63,141 bases of DNA, from assembly GCA_029268615.1 (NCBI GenBank), contig JAQWNM010000018.1, forward strand, positions 1 through 63,141, read 5' to 3'. The notes under the pieces are model-generated. The model did not search any database, had not been told where the DNA came from, and saw nothing but the letters and a program-made list of their open reading frames with translations. Position numbers and translations under genes: made by a program. This stretch comes from SAR86 cluster bacterium (GTDB lineage Bacteria > Pseudomonadota > Gammaproteobacteria > Magnimaribacterales > Magnimaribacteraceae). This document shows, piece after piece, positions 39,183 through 48,604 of the stretch; positions within the stretch are counted from its first letter, which is position 1; each line of letters begins with the position of its first letter.

Positions 39183-39205
39183 TTATCCACAAAACTTGTG
39201 GATAA
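39183..39205. promoter_or_regulatory. Inverted pair of perfect DnaA boxes
   Basis: TTATCCACA (39183-39191), spacer AAACT, and TGTGGATAA (39197-39205). Both arms equal the strongest Escherichia coli DnaA box. The hairpin has no T-tract after it on either strand, so a terminator is unlikely. Confidence 0.8.
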
Positions 39206-39295
39206 GTCTTGGGATAAAGTTAATTTTTTTATATTTAAAGCCGTAGATTTGACAAATCACCTAATTGAGTAAATTTTGAACATATTTAATTAAAG

Positions 39296-39304
39296 TGTGT
39301 AAAA
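39296..39304 (-). promoter_or_regulatory. DnaA box (TTTTACACA)
   Basis: The plus strand reads TGTGTAAAA, the complement of TTTTACACA, which fits TTWTNCACA. Part of the DnaA-box cluster in the ung-side intergenic region. Confidence 0.55.
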
Positions 39305-39443
39305 ACAGATACTTATAAAAAAATACTAAGGGATAAGCATATATAACTACTATTTATACCTATAATAAATTATGTTTATAAATGACTGTGAAGAATTAAT
39401 CTAAAAGGTGACATTCGTTAACTTAAAAACTATAGTTCTTTAG

Positions 39444-39452
39444 TGTGTAAAA
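39444..39452 (-). promoter_or_regulatory. DnaA box (TTTTACACA)
   Basis: Second copy of TGTGTAAAA on the plus strand, in the same orientation as the copy 148 bases to the left and preceded by the same AG dinucleotide. Confidence 0.55.
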
Positions 39453-39502
39453 AAGCTAGTATTAATGTACACTTAGGGACTTTTAATACCTACTTGAAAT
39501 AA

Positions 39503-40690
39503 ATGTTATTTGAAAAATATAAACTTAAAAATATTGAATTAAGAAATAGAATAGTCATGGCGCCTATGACAAGAAGTATGTCGCCTGAAAATATTCCTGG
39601 TCAAGATGTAGCTGAATATTATGAAAGAAGGGCTAAAGGAGAAGTTGGTCTGATCATAACAGAAGGTATCGAGGTAAGTCACATTGCTTCGAGCAGTTAT
39701 CCCAATGTTCCTAGGCTAGACACTGAAAAATCTAGAGATGCATGGAAGTTAGTGGTAAGCAAAATTAAAGAAAATGGAGGCTCAGTTATAGCTCAATTAT
39801 GGCATAGCGGAGCAATGAGAAAAATTGGAATGAATCCTGATCCTGATGTTCCAGGTTATACCCCCTCCGGTTTGCGCAAAGGACTGGCCGACGAAGCAAC
39901 TGCTAAAAATATTGAAACTATTAAGTCAAGTTCTGACACTGATAAATCGTCTAAAGATTTAAAGTCTGATTTTTCATTTAAAAATAGAAGTGAAGCGCAT
40001 GAAGTAACTCAAGATGACATAAAAATATTAGTAGATGCTTTTGGGCAAGATGCAAAATGGTGTGAGGAAATAGGTTTCGATGGAATAGAAATACATGGAG
40101 CACACGGATACCTAGTTGATAATTTTTTTTGGGAGACATTGAATAGACGGAATGATAAGTACGGAGGATCAATAAGAAAAAGATCTCAATTTGCAAAAGA
40201 AGTTACCGAATCTATAAGATCAAATGTTAGTGATAAATTCATAGTAGGATTAAGGTTTTCTCAATGGAAACAACAAGATTTTGAAGCAAGACTTGCTCGT
40301 AATCCTCAAGAATTGGAGGAGCTTTTAATGCCAATAGTAAGTTCAGGATTAGATTTCTTGCATGCTAGTAATAGAAAATTTTGGGAACCAGAATTTGAAG
40401 GATCAGATAATAATCTAGCTTACTGGGCTCAAAAAATAACGGGGCTTCCTACCATAACTGTTGGAAGCGTAGGCCTTGAATCTAAAGGAGATGGTTTTAT
40501 AAATATGACTGCACAAGCAGATCCAGTAAGTATAGAAAAAGCAATCCAAGATATTAATGAGCGTAAATATGATATGGTCGCTGTCGGACGCGCACTTCTT
40601 GCTGATGCTGAATGGGTTGTAAAGATGAAAGAGGGCCGATTAAGTGAAATAAAACCCTATAGCGAGAAAGTATTAACAGAATTAAATTAA
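39503..40690 (+). CDS. NADH:flavin oxidoreductase (old yellow enzyme family)
   Basis: 395-residue FMN-dependent TIM-barrel enzyme. N-terminal LKNIELRNRIVMAPMTRSM is typical, the substrate-binding pair is in GIEIHGAHGYLVDNFF (HGAH), and TLNRRNDKYGGS follows. VGRALLADAEWV is the FMN-phosphate end. It reduces activated C=C bonds of enones or similar compounds; the real substrate is unknown. It is about 30 residues longer than common OYEs, with an insert near residues 130-165 rich in Ser, Asp and Lys. Confidence 0.88.
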   Translation: MLFEKYKLKNIELRNRIVMAPMTRSMSPENIPGQDVAEYYERRAKGEVGLIITEGIEVSHIASSSYPNVPRLDTEKSRDAWKLVVSKIKENGGSVIAQLWHSGAMRKIGMNPDPDVPGYTPSGLRKGLADEATAKNIETIKSSSDTDKSSKDLKSDFSFKNRSEAHEVTQDDIKILVDAFGQDAKWCEEIGFDGIEIHGAHGYLVDNFFWETLNRRNDKYGGSIRKRSQFAKEVTESIRSNVSDKFIVGLRFSQWKQQDFEARLARNPQELEELLMPIVSSGLDFLHASNRKFWEPEFEGSDNNLAYWAQKITGLPTITVGSVGLESKGDGFINMTAQADPVSIEKAIQDINERKYDMVAVGRALLADAEWVVKMKEGRLSEIKPYSEKVLTELN

Positions 40691-40691
40691 T

Positions 40692-41879
40692 TTATTTAAT
40701 TAATCTAACATTTATTATATTTTCGATAGATGAAAGTGTAGTTATAGCTTCTTGATCTACTTCATTCTCAATTTCAATAAGATTATAAGCTATATCTCCC
40801 CTGCTGATATTTGTCATATCTGCTATATTTAGTCCTAGATCACCTATTGCAGTTGCTATTTGACCTATCATTGCAGGAACATTTTTATTAGTAATAGTTA
40901 TTCGATTTTCTGTTGTCCTATTTGCTTGAATGTTAGGAAAATTAACTGAATTTATTATATTTCCAGTTTCTAAGAAATCTACCATTTGCTCAACAGCCAT
41001 GACTGCACAATTTTCTTCTGCTTGGCTAGTGCTTGCACCTATATGGGGTAATAAAGTTACATCTCCTTCGTTAACTGCCCTCTCTATTAACTGAGGTGTA
41101 GGAAAATCCGTAATAAAATTACTGAGGTTCTTGTTATTTAAGGCCTCTACTACATCCTTAGTATTAACAACTTCATGTCGTGCAAAGTTAAGAAGAGCGG
41201 CTTCTGAGGATTCCTTAAATAAATCTTTATTAATAATACCTTTAGTGCTCTCTATCGCTGGAATGTGTATAGAAATAAAATTAGAGTTCTTAAAAATTTC
41301 TTTTAAATCTTCTGCTGGTATAACTTGGCTAGGCAGTCTCCAAGCTGCTTGCACAGAAAGGGCCGGATCATAGCCAATAACTTTCATTTCTAAAGCAACT
41401 CCCATCCTAGCTACTTTTGAGCCTATAGCCCCTAAGCCTACTACTCCTAGAGTAGATCCAGCTAACTCTTTTCCTTTGAATTGCTTTTTATTTTCTTCTA
41501 AGTAAGGCTCAAGATCTTTCATCTCATTTAGATGACCTAATTTATTAACAAAATCTATACTTTGATAAACATTTCTTGAAGAAAGCATGAGACCTGCTAA
41601 AACTAATTCTTTAACAGCATTTGCATTCGCTCCAGGAGTATTAAAAACCACCACTCCCTTTTCTGAACAAATTTCTATGGGAATATTATTTACACCTGCA
41701 CCAGCCCTAGAAATTGCTAATAAAGAACTCTTTATATGGGAATCTTCTATTTTAGTACTTCTTACTAGGATCCCATGCGGATCATCTGCACTATCATCTA
41801 AAGTACAATTAGTTTCTTTTAGTTTACTTAGCCCTATTTTAGAAATATTACTTAACGGTTTGACTTGATATTTACCCAT
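40692..41879 (-). CDS. serA: D-3-phosphoglycerate dehydrogenase
   Basis: 395 residues. The NAD site is GVVGLGAIGSKVARMG, and the catalytic residues lie in NFARHEVVN and LPHIGASTSQAEEN. A C-terminal ACT domain (ITITNKNVPAMIGQIA to the end) would bind serine for feedback control. First step of serine synthesis from glycolysis. The stop is one base from that of the convergent flavin enzyme gene. Confidence 0.93.
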   Translation of the reverse strand: MGKYQVKPLSNISKIGLSKLKETNCTLDDSADDPHGILVRSTKIEDSHIKSSLLAISRAGAGVNNIPIEICSEKGVVVFNTPGANANAVKELVLAGLMLSSRNVYQSIDFVNKLGHLNEMKDLEPYLEENKKQFKGKELAGSTLGVVGLGAIGSKVARMGVALEMKVIGYDPALSVQAAWRLPSQVIPAEDLKEIFKNSNFISIHIPAIESTKGIINKDLFKESSEAALLNFARHEVVNTKDVVEALNNKNLSNFITDFPTPQLIERAVNEGDVTLLPHIGASTSQAEENCAVMAVEQMVDFLETGNIINSVNFPNIQANRTTENRITITNKNVPAMIGQIATAIGDLGLNIADMTNISRGDIAYNLIEIENEVDQEAITTLSSIENIINVRLIK

Positions 41880-41966
41880 TTCTTTTAATACATAAATTTA
41901 AGAGTTGCATTATTTGAAAGCATAGTAGATAACCACTATAATTACCTCGTTTAATCATATGCAAAA

Positions 41967-42848
41967 ATGACTAGACACTTCCTTACACTAAAAAATCTTT
42001 CCTCTGATGAAATTATCAGCATTATAGACGATGCTATTCTAAGAAAGAAATCAAATATCGTGTCGGATGAATTAAAAGGTAAATATCTAGCTTTAATCTT
42101 TGAAAAATCTTCTACACGAACAAGGGTTTCCTTCGAAACTGCCATGAATCAATTAGGAGGAAAAGCCAGCTTTCTTTCTGTACAAGATCTGCAGCTTGGT
42201 AGAGGTGAACCATTGGCAGATACCTCAAAGGTTATTAGCTCTATGGCTGATGCTATAGTCTTGAGAACTTTAAAGCACCAAACAATCACTGAATTTTCTA
42301 ATGAATCTTCCTCTCCAGTAATAAATGGTCTTAGCGATTTATCTCATCCCTGCCAACTGCTAGCTGATATCATGACTTTTAACGAGCATAGAGGGTCTAT
42401 TAAAGGCAAAAAAATTGTCTGGATAGGTGATTACAATAATATGTGTAAAACATATATAGAGGCTTCAAAAATCTTAGAATTTCAACTTCATATAGCCACA
42501 CCAAGTTCCATTCTTAGCAAGAATGATATTCAAGAAGATAATGTTACTATCTCTGAATCTATGGAAGATGCGGTCAAGGACTGTAATTTAATTACTACGG
42601 ATGTATGGATATCCATGGGAGATAATGAAATAGATCAAAAGAAGAATTCTTTAAAAGAATACCAAGTTACGCCCGAATTATTAGATCAAGCATCAAAAGA
42701 AGTTATTTTTTTCCATTGCTTGCCCGCAGTAAGAGGCGAAGAAGTTTCCCATGAAGTAATGGATGACCCTAGAAGCCTTATTTGGCATCAAGCTGAAAAT
42801 AGAATGCATGCCCAAAAAAGTTTACTGACTTTTTTAATAAATAATTAA
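41967..42848 (+). CDS. argF: Ornithine carbamoyltransferase
   Basis: 293 residues. The carbamoyl-phosphate motif is EKSSTRTRVSFE, the second is DLSHPCQLLADI, and the ornithine site is HCLPAVRGEEVS. GDYNNMCKTYIEA and TTDVWISMG also match OTC rather than aspartate transcarbamoylase. Makes citrulline in arginine synthesis. It is a single gene here; the other arg genes are elsewhere. Confidence 0.94.
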   Translation: MTRHFLTLKNLSSDEIISIIDDAILRKKSNIVSDELKGKYLALIFEKSSTRTRVSFETAMNQLGGKASFLSVQDLQLGRGEPLADTSKVISSMADAIVLRTLKHQTITEFSNESSSPVINGLSDLSHPCQLLADIMTFNEHRGSIKGKKIVWIGDYNNMCKTYIEASKILEFQLHIATPSSILSKNDIQEDNVTISESMEDAVKDCNLITTDVWISMGDNEIDQKKNSLKEYQVTPELLDQASKEVIFFHCLPAVRGEEVSHEVMDDPRSLIWHQAENRMHAQKSLLTFLINN

Positions 42849-42850
42849 AT

Positions 42851-44326
42851 TTAAAGACTTAACTTATTTAAAACCCTCAACCATCTTTCATAATTTGTAT
42901 TGGATCTTTCGGATAATTTTTGATCAAAGTCATATTGCTTATCAAGTTTCCATGAACTTGATAATGACTCTAAATCTGGAAAAATCTCAGCTGAAAGTCC
43001 TGCCAAATAAGCTGCACCTAATGAAGTTGTTTCTACCATTTTAGGCACAAGAACTTTAAGTCTAAGACAATTAGAAAGCTCTTGATTAAGCCAAGAATTG
43101 ATGACCATGCCTCCATCCACTTTAAGCTTACTTATTGGTGCCCCGTCTAACTTCATGGCATCTAATAGACTTCTTGTTTGATAGATCACTGACTGCAAAG
43201 TAGCTAAAGTAATTTCTGGAATACCAGAATCTCTTGTTAATCCATAAATCAAGCCTCTAGCTTCAGGATCCCAAAAAGGAGCACCTAAGCCTGTAAAAGC
43301 AGGAATGACCATAACGTTTGAAGTATCAGAGGCTTTCTTAATAACTGTCTCTACTTCTTGAGCGTTATTAAAAAATTTCAATTCATCCCTTAACCACTGT
43401 ATAGCTGACCCGGCAATAAAGATGCTACCTTCTAGACCAAAAGTAGTCTTTCCATTTAGTCTATATGCAACAGTAGATAATAGTTTATTCTTAGATTTAA
43501 CCATCTTACTTCCAGTATTAACTAATACAAAACATCCAGTTCCAAAGGTACTTTTGGCCTCTCCCTCTTGAAAACAACACTGACCAATTAGAGCAGATTG
43601 CTGGTCTCCTGCCATACCGCCTATGCTTATAGAACCTCCAAACAAAGAAGTCTCTCCAAATTGATGTGCATTATCACAAACCTCAGGAAGAATATTCATC
43701 GGAATATTGAAAAGGTTAAGTAAATCTTGATCCCATTTATTAGTTTCTAAATTAAAAAGCATAGTCCTTGCAGCATTTGTGATGTCAGTCTTATGAACTT
43801 TTCCTCCAGTTAGGTGCCATAGCAGAAATGAATCAACAGTGCCAAACGCTAATTCCCCCTTTTCTGCCCTTCTTCTGGCGCCGGGAACGTGGTCTAATAT
43901 CCAAGAAAGCTTGGTCGCGGAAAAATACGGATCCAATAGTAAGCCAGTTTTACTTTGTATTTCTGCATCTAAATTAGCAGACCTAAGCTCTTCGCATAAT
44001 GAAAAAGTCCTCCGATCTTGCCATACTATCGCCGGATATATAGCTTTACCGCTTCCTCTATCCCAAACTAAGGTAGTTTCTCTTTGATTGGTGATCCCTA
44101 TAGAAGCAACATCGGAAGGTCTCAGGTTATTGGATAAAAAAAGTTTCTTGGTAACGGATAATACGGAACCGAGTAAATCAAGCGGGTTATGTTCAACCCA
44201 GCCATTTTTAGGAAAGAATTGCTCGAATTCTTCTTGTTCAGAAGATAAAAAAGATAGATTTTCATCAAATAGAATAGCCCTTGAACTCGAAGTACCTTGG
44301 TCTATAGATATTATTTTCTTAGTCAT
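42851..44326 (-). CDS. glpK: Glycerol kinase
   Basis: 491 residues of the FGGY family. IDQGTSSSRAILFDE is the phosphate-1 loop, GITNQRETTLVWDRGSGK follows, and the C-terminal part has GLGAPFWDPEARG and VDGGMVINSWLNQ. It makes glycerol 3-phosphate, the PlsB substrate; ugpQ and plsB in this window feed the same pool. No glpF or glpD beside it. Confidence 0.94.
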   Translation of the reverse strand: MTKKIISIDQGTSSSRAILFDENLSFLSSEQEEFEQFFPKNGWVEHNPLDLLGSVLSVTKKLFLSNNLRPSDVASIGITNQRETTLVWDRGSGKAIYPAIVWQDRRTFSLCEELRSANLDAEIQSKTGLLLDPYFSATKLSWILDHVPGARRRAEKGELAFGTVDSFLLWHLTGGKVHKTDITNAARTMLFNLETNKWDQDLLNLFNIPMNILPEVCDNAHQFGETSLFGGSISIGGMAGDQQSALIGQCCFQEGEAKSTFGTGCFVLVNTGSKMVKSKNKLLSTVAYRLNGKTTFGLEGSIFIAGSAIQWLRDELKFFNNAQEVETVIKKASDTSNVMVIPAFTGLGAPFWDPEARGLIYGLTRDSGIPEITLATLQSVIYQTRSLLDAMKLDGAPISKLKVDGGMVINSWLNQELSNCLRLKVLVPKMVETTSLGAAYLAGLSAEIFPDLESLSSSWKLDKQYDFDQKLSERSNTNYERWLRVLNKLSL

Positions 44327-44362
44327 ATAGTGAGATTATAACGCGAAAATAAAGTCAACAAG

Positions 44363-44371
44363 ATATCCACA
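44363..44371 (+). promoter_or_regulatory. DnaA-box-like site upstream of nrdA
   Basis: ATATCCACA differs from TTATCCACA at the first base only. It lies 33 bases before the proposed nrdA -35 element. Escherichia coli nrdAB is also DnaA-controlled from upstream boxes, so a similar link is possible. Confidence 0.35.
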
Positions 44372-44404
44372 AGAAACTAACTTAGTTTAATTGTAGTTAT
44401 GGTA

Positions 44405-44433
44405 TTGTAATTTTACTAAAAACACTTTATCTT
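44405..44433 (+). promoter_or_regulatory. Promoter of nrdAB
   Basis: TTGTAA (44405-44410), a 17-base spacer and TATCTT (44428-44433). The -10 element is inside the first NrdR box, so NrdR binding would block RNA polymerase. Confidence 0.5.
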
Positions 44434-44437
44434 GTGC
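44422..44437 (+). promoter_or_regulatory. NrdR box 1
   Basis: ACACTTTATCTTGTGC matches the NrdR consensus ACACWATATATWGTGT at 13 of 16 positions by direct comparison. It overlaps the proposed -10 element of nrdAB. Confidence 0.7.
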
Positions 44438-44453
44438 TATGTAGTTTATATAA

Positions 44454-44469
44454 ACACAACATATAGTGA
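44454..44469 (+). promoter_or_regulatory. NrdR box 2
   Basis: ACACAACATATAGTGA matches the NrdR consensus at 14 of 16 positions. Sixteen bases separate it from box 1 (32 bases start to start, about three helical turns), the spacing known for NrdR tandem boxes. Confidence 0.75.
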
Positions 44470-44488
44470 TTAAAAAAGGAACAGCTTA

Positions 44489-47347
44489 ATGGAAAGAACA
44501 GAACAAACAACCACAAAAGAGACAAACGAGAACCAAAGTCAAAGCCAGAAAGCACAGCCAGCAATAGCGCCAGGCCAACTAAGAGTAATTAAAAGAAACG
44601 GAGCAGTAGTTTCATTCGATGCAGAAAAAATAGCCATAGCTATGACAAAAGCCTTCTTAGCTGTAGAAGGAGGAGCTGCGGCTGCCTCTACAAGAATCCA
44701 CGACAAAGTTAATCAATATGCAAATTCAATTACTGATACTTTTCAAAGAAGAATGCCTTCTGGGGGAACTCTACACATAGAGGAAATCCAAGACCAGGTA
44801 GAACTCGAGCTTATGCGCTCAGGGGAACGAAAAGTGGCAAGAACCTACGTTCTGTATAGAGAAGAAAGACGGAATGCTAGAACAGATGAAATCCAAGAAA
44901 CCCAAAATAGCCAAGAAATAAAAAATAACCTAAAAGTAAAACTCGAAGACGGAACAGAAGAAAACCTAGATCTTGACAGAATAAAAAAAGTAGTAGTAGA
45001 AGCCTGCAGCAAACTCCCAGGAACCAGTTCTGAAGAAATAGTGATAGAGGCAGAAAAAAATCTCTATGACGGTGTTTCTTTGGAAGATGTAAAAACCTCA
45101 CTAGTAATGACTTCTAGAACTCTGGTAGAAAAAGAGCCAAACTATACCTTCGCTACAGCAAGAATTCTTTTAGATAATATCAGAACAGAGGCTTTGAGGT
45201 ACTTAGAGGTGGCCAAGTCTGCCACTCATGAAGAAATGGAAACTTTATACCCAATCGCCCTGTCTTCTTTTATAAAAAAAGGGATCCAGAACGGAATACT
45301 AAATGAAGATTTAGCAAACTTTGATCTAGAAATTCTAGGTAAAGAACTACAAAAGGATAGAGATAATCAATTTACGTACTTAGGACTTCAAACTTTATAT
45401 GACAGGTATTTTATCCATGACGGAGACATAAGGTATGAGCTACCTCAAGTGTTCTTTATGAGAGTAGCGATGGGACTCTCCCTGGGAGAGGAAGATAAAG
45501 AAGGAAAAGCAATTGAATTTTATAAGTTGCTTTCAAGCTTTGACTATATGAGTTCAACCCCAACTCTATTTAATGCTGGAACAGTCCACTCACAATTGTC
45601 ATCATGTTATCTAACTACTGTTCCTGATGATCTTCATGGAATATATGGAGCAATACAAGACAATGCGATGCTCTCAAAATGGGCTGGAGGCTTAGGAAAT
45701 GACTGGACCCCTGTTAGAGGATTAGGTTCTCAAATAAAAGGAACAAATGGAAAATCTCAAGGTGTTGTTCCTTTCTTAAAAGTAGTTAATGACACGGCAG
45801 TAGCAGTAAACCAAGGAGGAAAAAGGAAAGGAGCTGTTTGTTCATATCTTGAAACCTGGCACATGGATATAGAAGAGTTTGTGGAGCTAAGAAAAAATAC
45901 AGGGGACGATAGAAGAAGAACGCATGACATGAATACAGCCAACTGGGTTCCTGATTTATTCATGGAAAGGGTCTCGGAGGGAAAGCATTGGACCCTATTT
46001 ACGCCTAGCGACACACCAGATCTTCATGACTTATATGGCAAAGAATTTAAAAAAGTTTACGAAAGATATGAAAAACAAACAGAAACAGGAGAAATAACCT
46101 TTTTCAAAAAAATAGATGCAGGCGAGCTATGGAAAAAGATGCTTTCTATGTTATTTGAAACAGGACATCCTTGGATCACTTTTAAAGATGCTTGCAATAT
46201 AAGATCTCCACAGCAGCATACTGGAGTGATTCACTCATCTAACCTCTGTACTGAAATAACCCTAAATACAAGCCAAGAAGAAATAGCAGTATGTAATCTA
46301 GGCTCTGTTAACTTAACACATCATCTTATAGATGGAGAGCTAGATGAATCTAAACTAGAGAAAACTATAAATACAGCAATCCGCATGTTAGATAATGTAA
46401 TAGATATAAATTATTACGCCGTAAAAGCAGCGGAAAATTCCAATGCTAAACATAGGCCTATAGGCCTTGGAATCATGGGTTTTCATGACGCTCTATATGC
46501 CCTTGAGATACCTTACGCATCTCAAGAAGCAGTAGAGTTTGCTGATAAATCTATGGAAATGGTAAGTTACTTCGCAATTAAAGCGTCTTCTAACCTAGCC
46601 TCAGAGAGAGGAAAGTATAGTACTTATGACGGCTCTTTATGGAGTAAAGGAATCTTGCCTATAGATTCATTAAAAAATCTTAGAGAAAATCGAGGAGAAG
46701 ACTACCTAGACGTAGATGAGAGCTCTAAAATGGATTGGCCTAAACTAAGAGAATTAATTAATAGTCAGGGTATGAGAAACTCTAATGTGATGGCTATAGC
46801 CCCAACAGCTACCATAGCTAATATAACGGGCGTTACACAGTCCATAGAACCCACCTATCAGAACTTATTTGTGAAGTCTAACTTGTCGGGAGAGTTCACG
46901 GTAGCAAATCTCTATCTAGTAGATGCCCTTAAAGAGGAAGGAATTTGGGACGATGTAATGATTAATGACTTAAAGTATTTTGATGGCAACGTAGATAAAA
47001 TTGCGCGTATTCCTGAAAAAATTAAAAAACTATACGCTACTGCCTTTGATATAGAACCTAAATGGATAATAGAAGCCGCAAGTAGAAGGCAGAAATGGAT
47101 TGATCAAAGCCAGTCGCTTAACCTCTATATAAATGAACCCAGCGGAAAAAAACTAGATATTATGTATCGAATGGCTTGGCTCAAAGGTTTAAAAACTACT
47201 TATTACCTAAGATCTAAAGGAGCGACCACAGCAGAGAAATCCACTATCCACACGGGAGAGCTCAATGCAGTCAGTGCATCTTCAGAACCTGCCCCCCTTC
47301 CTGAAGCTTGCTCTATCACCGATCCAGACTGCGACGCTTGTCAATAA
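44489..47347 (+). CDS. nrdA: Class Ia ribonucleotide reductase, large subunit
   Basis: 952 residues. Two N-terminal ATP-cone domains can be seen: LRVIKRNGAVVSFDAEKIA (about 31-120) and LKVKLEDGTEENLDLDRIK (about 150-235). The catalytic barrel has the redox Cys373 (SSCYLTT), SNLCTEI, AVCNLGSVNL and the tyrosine pair TTYYLRSKG. The C-terminal CSITDPDCDAC carries the exchange cysteines. Two cones imply allosteric on/off control by ATP/dATP, as in Pseudomonas NrdA. AAGGA lies upstream of the ATG. Confidence 0.96.
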   Translation: MERTEQTTTKETNENQSQSQKAQPAIAPGQLRVIKRNGAVVSFDAEKIAIAMTKAFLAVEGGAAAASTRIHDKVNQYANSITDTFQRRMPSGGTLHIEEIQDQVELELMRSGERKVARTYVLYREERRNARTDEIQETQNSQEIKNNLKVKLEDGTEENLDLDRIKKVVVEACSKLPGTSSEEIVIEAEKNLYDGVSLEDVKTSLVMTSRTLVEKEPNYTFATARILLDNIRTEALRYLEVAKSATHEEMETLYPIALSSFIKKGIQNGILNEDLANFDLEILGKELQKDRDNQFTYLGLQTLYDRYFIHDGDIRYELPQVFFMRVAMGLSLGEEDKEGKAIEFYKLLSSFDYMSSTPTLFNAGTVHSQLSSCYLTTVPDDLHGIYGAIQDNAMLSKWAGGLGNDWTPVRGLGSQIKGTNGKSQGVVPFLKVVNDTAVAVNQGGKRKGAVCSYLETWHMDIEEFVELRKNTGDDRRRTHDMNTANWVPDLFMERVSEGKHWTLFTPSDTPDLHDLYGKEFKKVYERYEKQTETGEITFFKKIDAGELWKKMLSMLFETGHPWITFKDACNIRSPQQHTGVIHSSNLCTEITLNTSQEEIAVCNLGSVNLTHHLIDGELDESKLEKTINTAIRMLDNVIDINYYAVKAAENSNAKHRPIGLGIMGFHDALYALEIPYASQEAVEFADKSMEMVSYFAIKASSNLASERGKYSTYDGSLWSKGILPIDSLKNLRENRGEDYLDVDESSKMDWPKLRELINSQGMRNSNVMAIAPTATIANITGVTQSIEPTYQNLFVKSNLSGEFTVANLYLVDALKEEGIWDDVMINDLKYFDGNVDKIARIPEKIKKLYATAFDIEPKWIIEAASRRQKWIDQSQSLNLYINEPSGKKLDIMYRMAWLKGLKTTYYLRSKGATTAEKSTIHTGELNAVSASSEPAPLPEACSITDPDCDACQ

Positions 47348-47365
47348 AGAAAAGGAGAAAAAGAA

Positions 47366-48604
47366 ATGTTAAATTGGGATGAATTTGAAGAAAAAGAAAA
47401 AGTAGAGCTTATAAATAGTGCACCTGTAGAGATTCAGCAGAACAAAGAAATTTCTCAGGAAGTACAAGAAGAGACATCAAAAATAATCTTAGATACCTCA
47501 AAAGGAGGATCAAGATTAGAAAAAGCAAAAGCAGCTATAGAAAACTTTGACTCTCAATTAGGCGAAGAAACGCTAGAAGGTTCTGGGTCTAGAGTAAGTG
47601 TTGATCAAAAAGCAATGATAAATTGCCGAGCAGATGTTAATCAGCTAGTTCCTTTTAAATATGAATGGGCCTGGCAAAAATACCTTGATGGTAGTGCAAA
47701 CCACTGGATGCCCCAAGAAGTAAACATGACCTCTGATATAGCTTTATGGAAATCAGAAGAAGGTCTTTCTGCAGACGAAAGAAAGATAGTTATGAGAAGT
47801 TTAGGTTTCTTTTCTACTGCAGATTCTCTTGTTGCTAATAATCTTGTTTTATCAGTCTATAAACACATAACTAATCCAGAGTGCAGACAGTATCTCCTTA
47901 GACAAAGCTTAGAAGAAGCTATTCATACTCATGCATATCAATATGTGATCCAATCTTTAGCAATGGATGAAGCTGAGTTATTTAACATGTATAGAGAAGT
48001 TCCTTCTGTTGCAAGAAAAGCCTCTTGGGCGCTAGAATTTACTAAAGAACTAGACAACCCTAACTTCATGACAGGAACGGATGAAACGGATAAGAAGTTA
48101 CTAAAAAATCTAATTGCTTTTTACTGCGTACTTGAGGGAATTTTCTTTTACTGCGGATTCACTCAAATACTGTCTATGGGGAGAAGAAATAAGATGACTG
48201 GAACATCAGAACAATTTCAATACATCTTAAGAGATGAATCAATGCATCTTAATTTTGGAATAGATGTGATAAACCAAATTAAATTGGAAAATCCTCAACT
48301 CTGGGACGAAGAGATGCAGGAGCAAGCAGCTGGCATGATACTTCAAGGCATGCAACTAGAAATAGAATACGCAAGGGACACTATGCCAAGGGGAGTCCTA
48401 GGTATGAACGCCAATATGATGGAAGAATATCTTAATTACATCGGCAACAGAAGACTAATTCAAATAGGGTTAGAAGAAGAATTTCCTAAAGCAGAAAACC
48501 CATTTCCTTGGATGTCAGAAATCATGGATTTGAGAAAAGAAAAGAACTTTTTTGAAACTAGAGTCACAGAATACCAGACCGGTGGCGCTCTTTCTTGGGA
48601 CTAG
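47366..48604 (+). CDS. nrdB: Class Ia ribonucleotide reductase, small subunit
   Basis: 412 residues. The di-iron ligands are in place: Asp153 (STADSLV), Glu184/His187 (EEAIHTH), Glu257 (VLEGIF) and Glu291/His294 ([10 protein letters not shown]). The radical tyrosine equivalent is Tyr191. The first 75 residues are an acidic, low-complexity extension not needed for the fold. AAAGGAGAAA stands before the ATG, 18 bases after nrdA. Generates the tyrosyl radical for NrdA. Confidence 0.95.
   Translation: MLNWDEFEEKEKVELINSAPVEIQQNKEISQEVQEETSKIILDTSKGGSRLEKAKAAIENFDSQLGEETLEGSGSRVSVDQKAMINCRADVNQLVPFKYEWAWQKYLDGSANHWMPQEVNMTSDIALWKSEEGLSADERKIVMRSLGFFSTADSLVANNLVLSVYKHITNPECRQYLLRQSLEEAIHTHAYQYVIQSLAMDEAELFNMYREVPSVARKASWALEFTKELDNPNFMTGTDETDKKLLKNLIAFYCVLEGIFFYCGFTQILSMGRRNKMTGTSEQFQYILRDESMHLNFGIDVINQIKLENPQLWDEEMQEQAAGMILQGMQLEIEYARDTMPRGVLGMNANMMEEYLNYIGNRRLIQIGLEEEFPKAENPFPWMSEIMDLRKEKNFFETRVTEYQTGGALSWD

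Larger units (their letters stand above)
39069..39502. other. AT-rich gene-free region with DnaA boxes; candidate replication origin
   Basis: The only gene-free stretch above 300 bases. It separates divergent ung and the old yellow enzyme gene. It holds four matches to the DnaA box TTWTNCACA (39183, 39197, 39296, 39444) and two one-mismatch sites (39373-39381 and 39387-39395). The left 110 bases and 39215-39240 are almost pure A/T, as a duplex-unwinding element would be. No ORF or tRNA is seen. It could be oriC or a DnaA-controlled promoter region. Confidence 0.5.

Noticed and set aside
44877-45101. Leucine- and phenylalanine-rich minus-strand frame inside nrdA
   Set aside because: It is the complement of the Glu/Lys-rich ATP-cone region and has no independent support.
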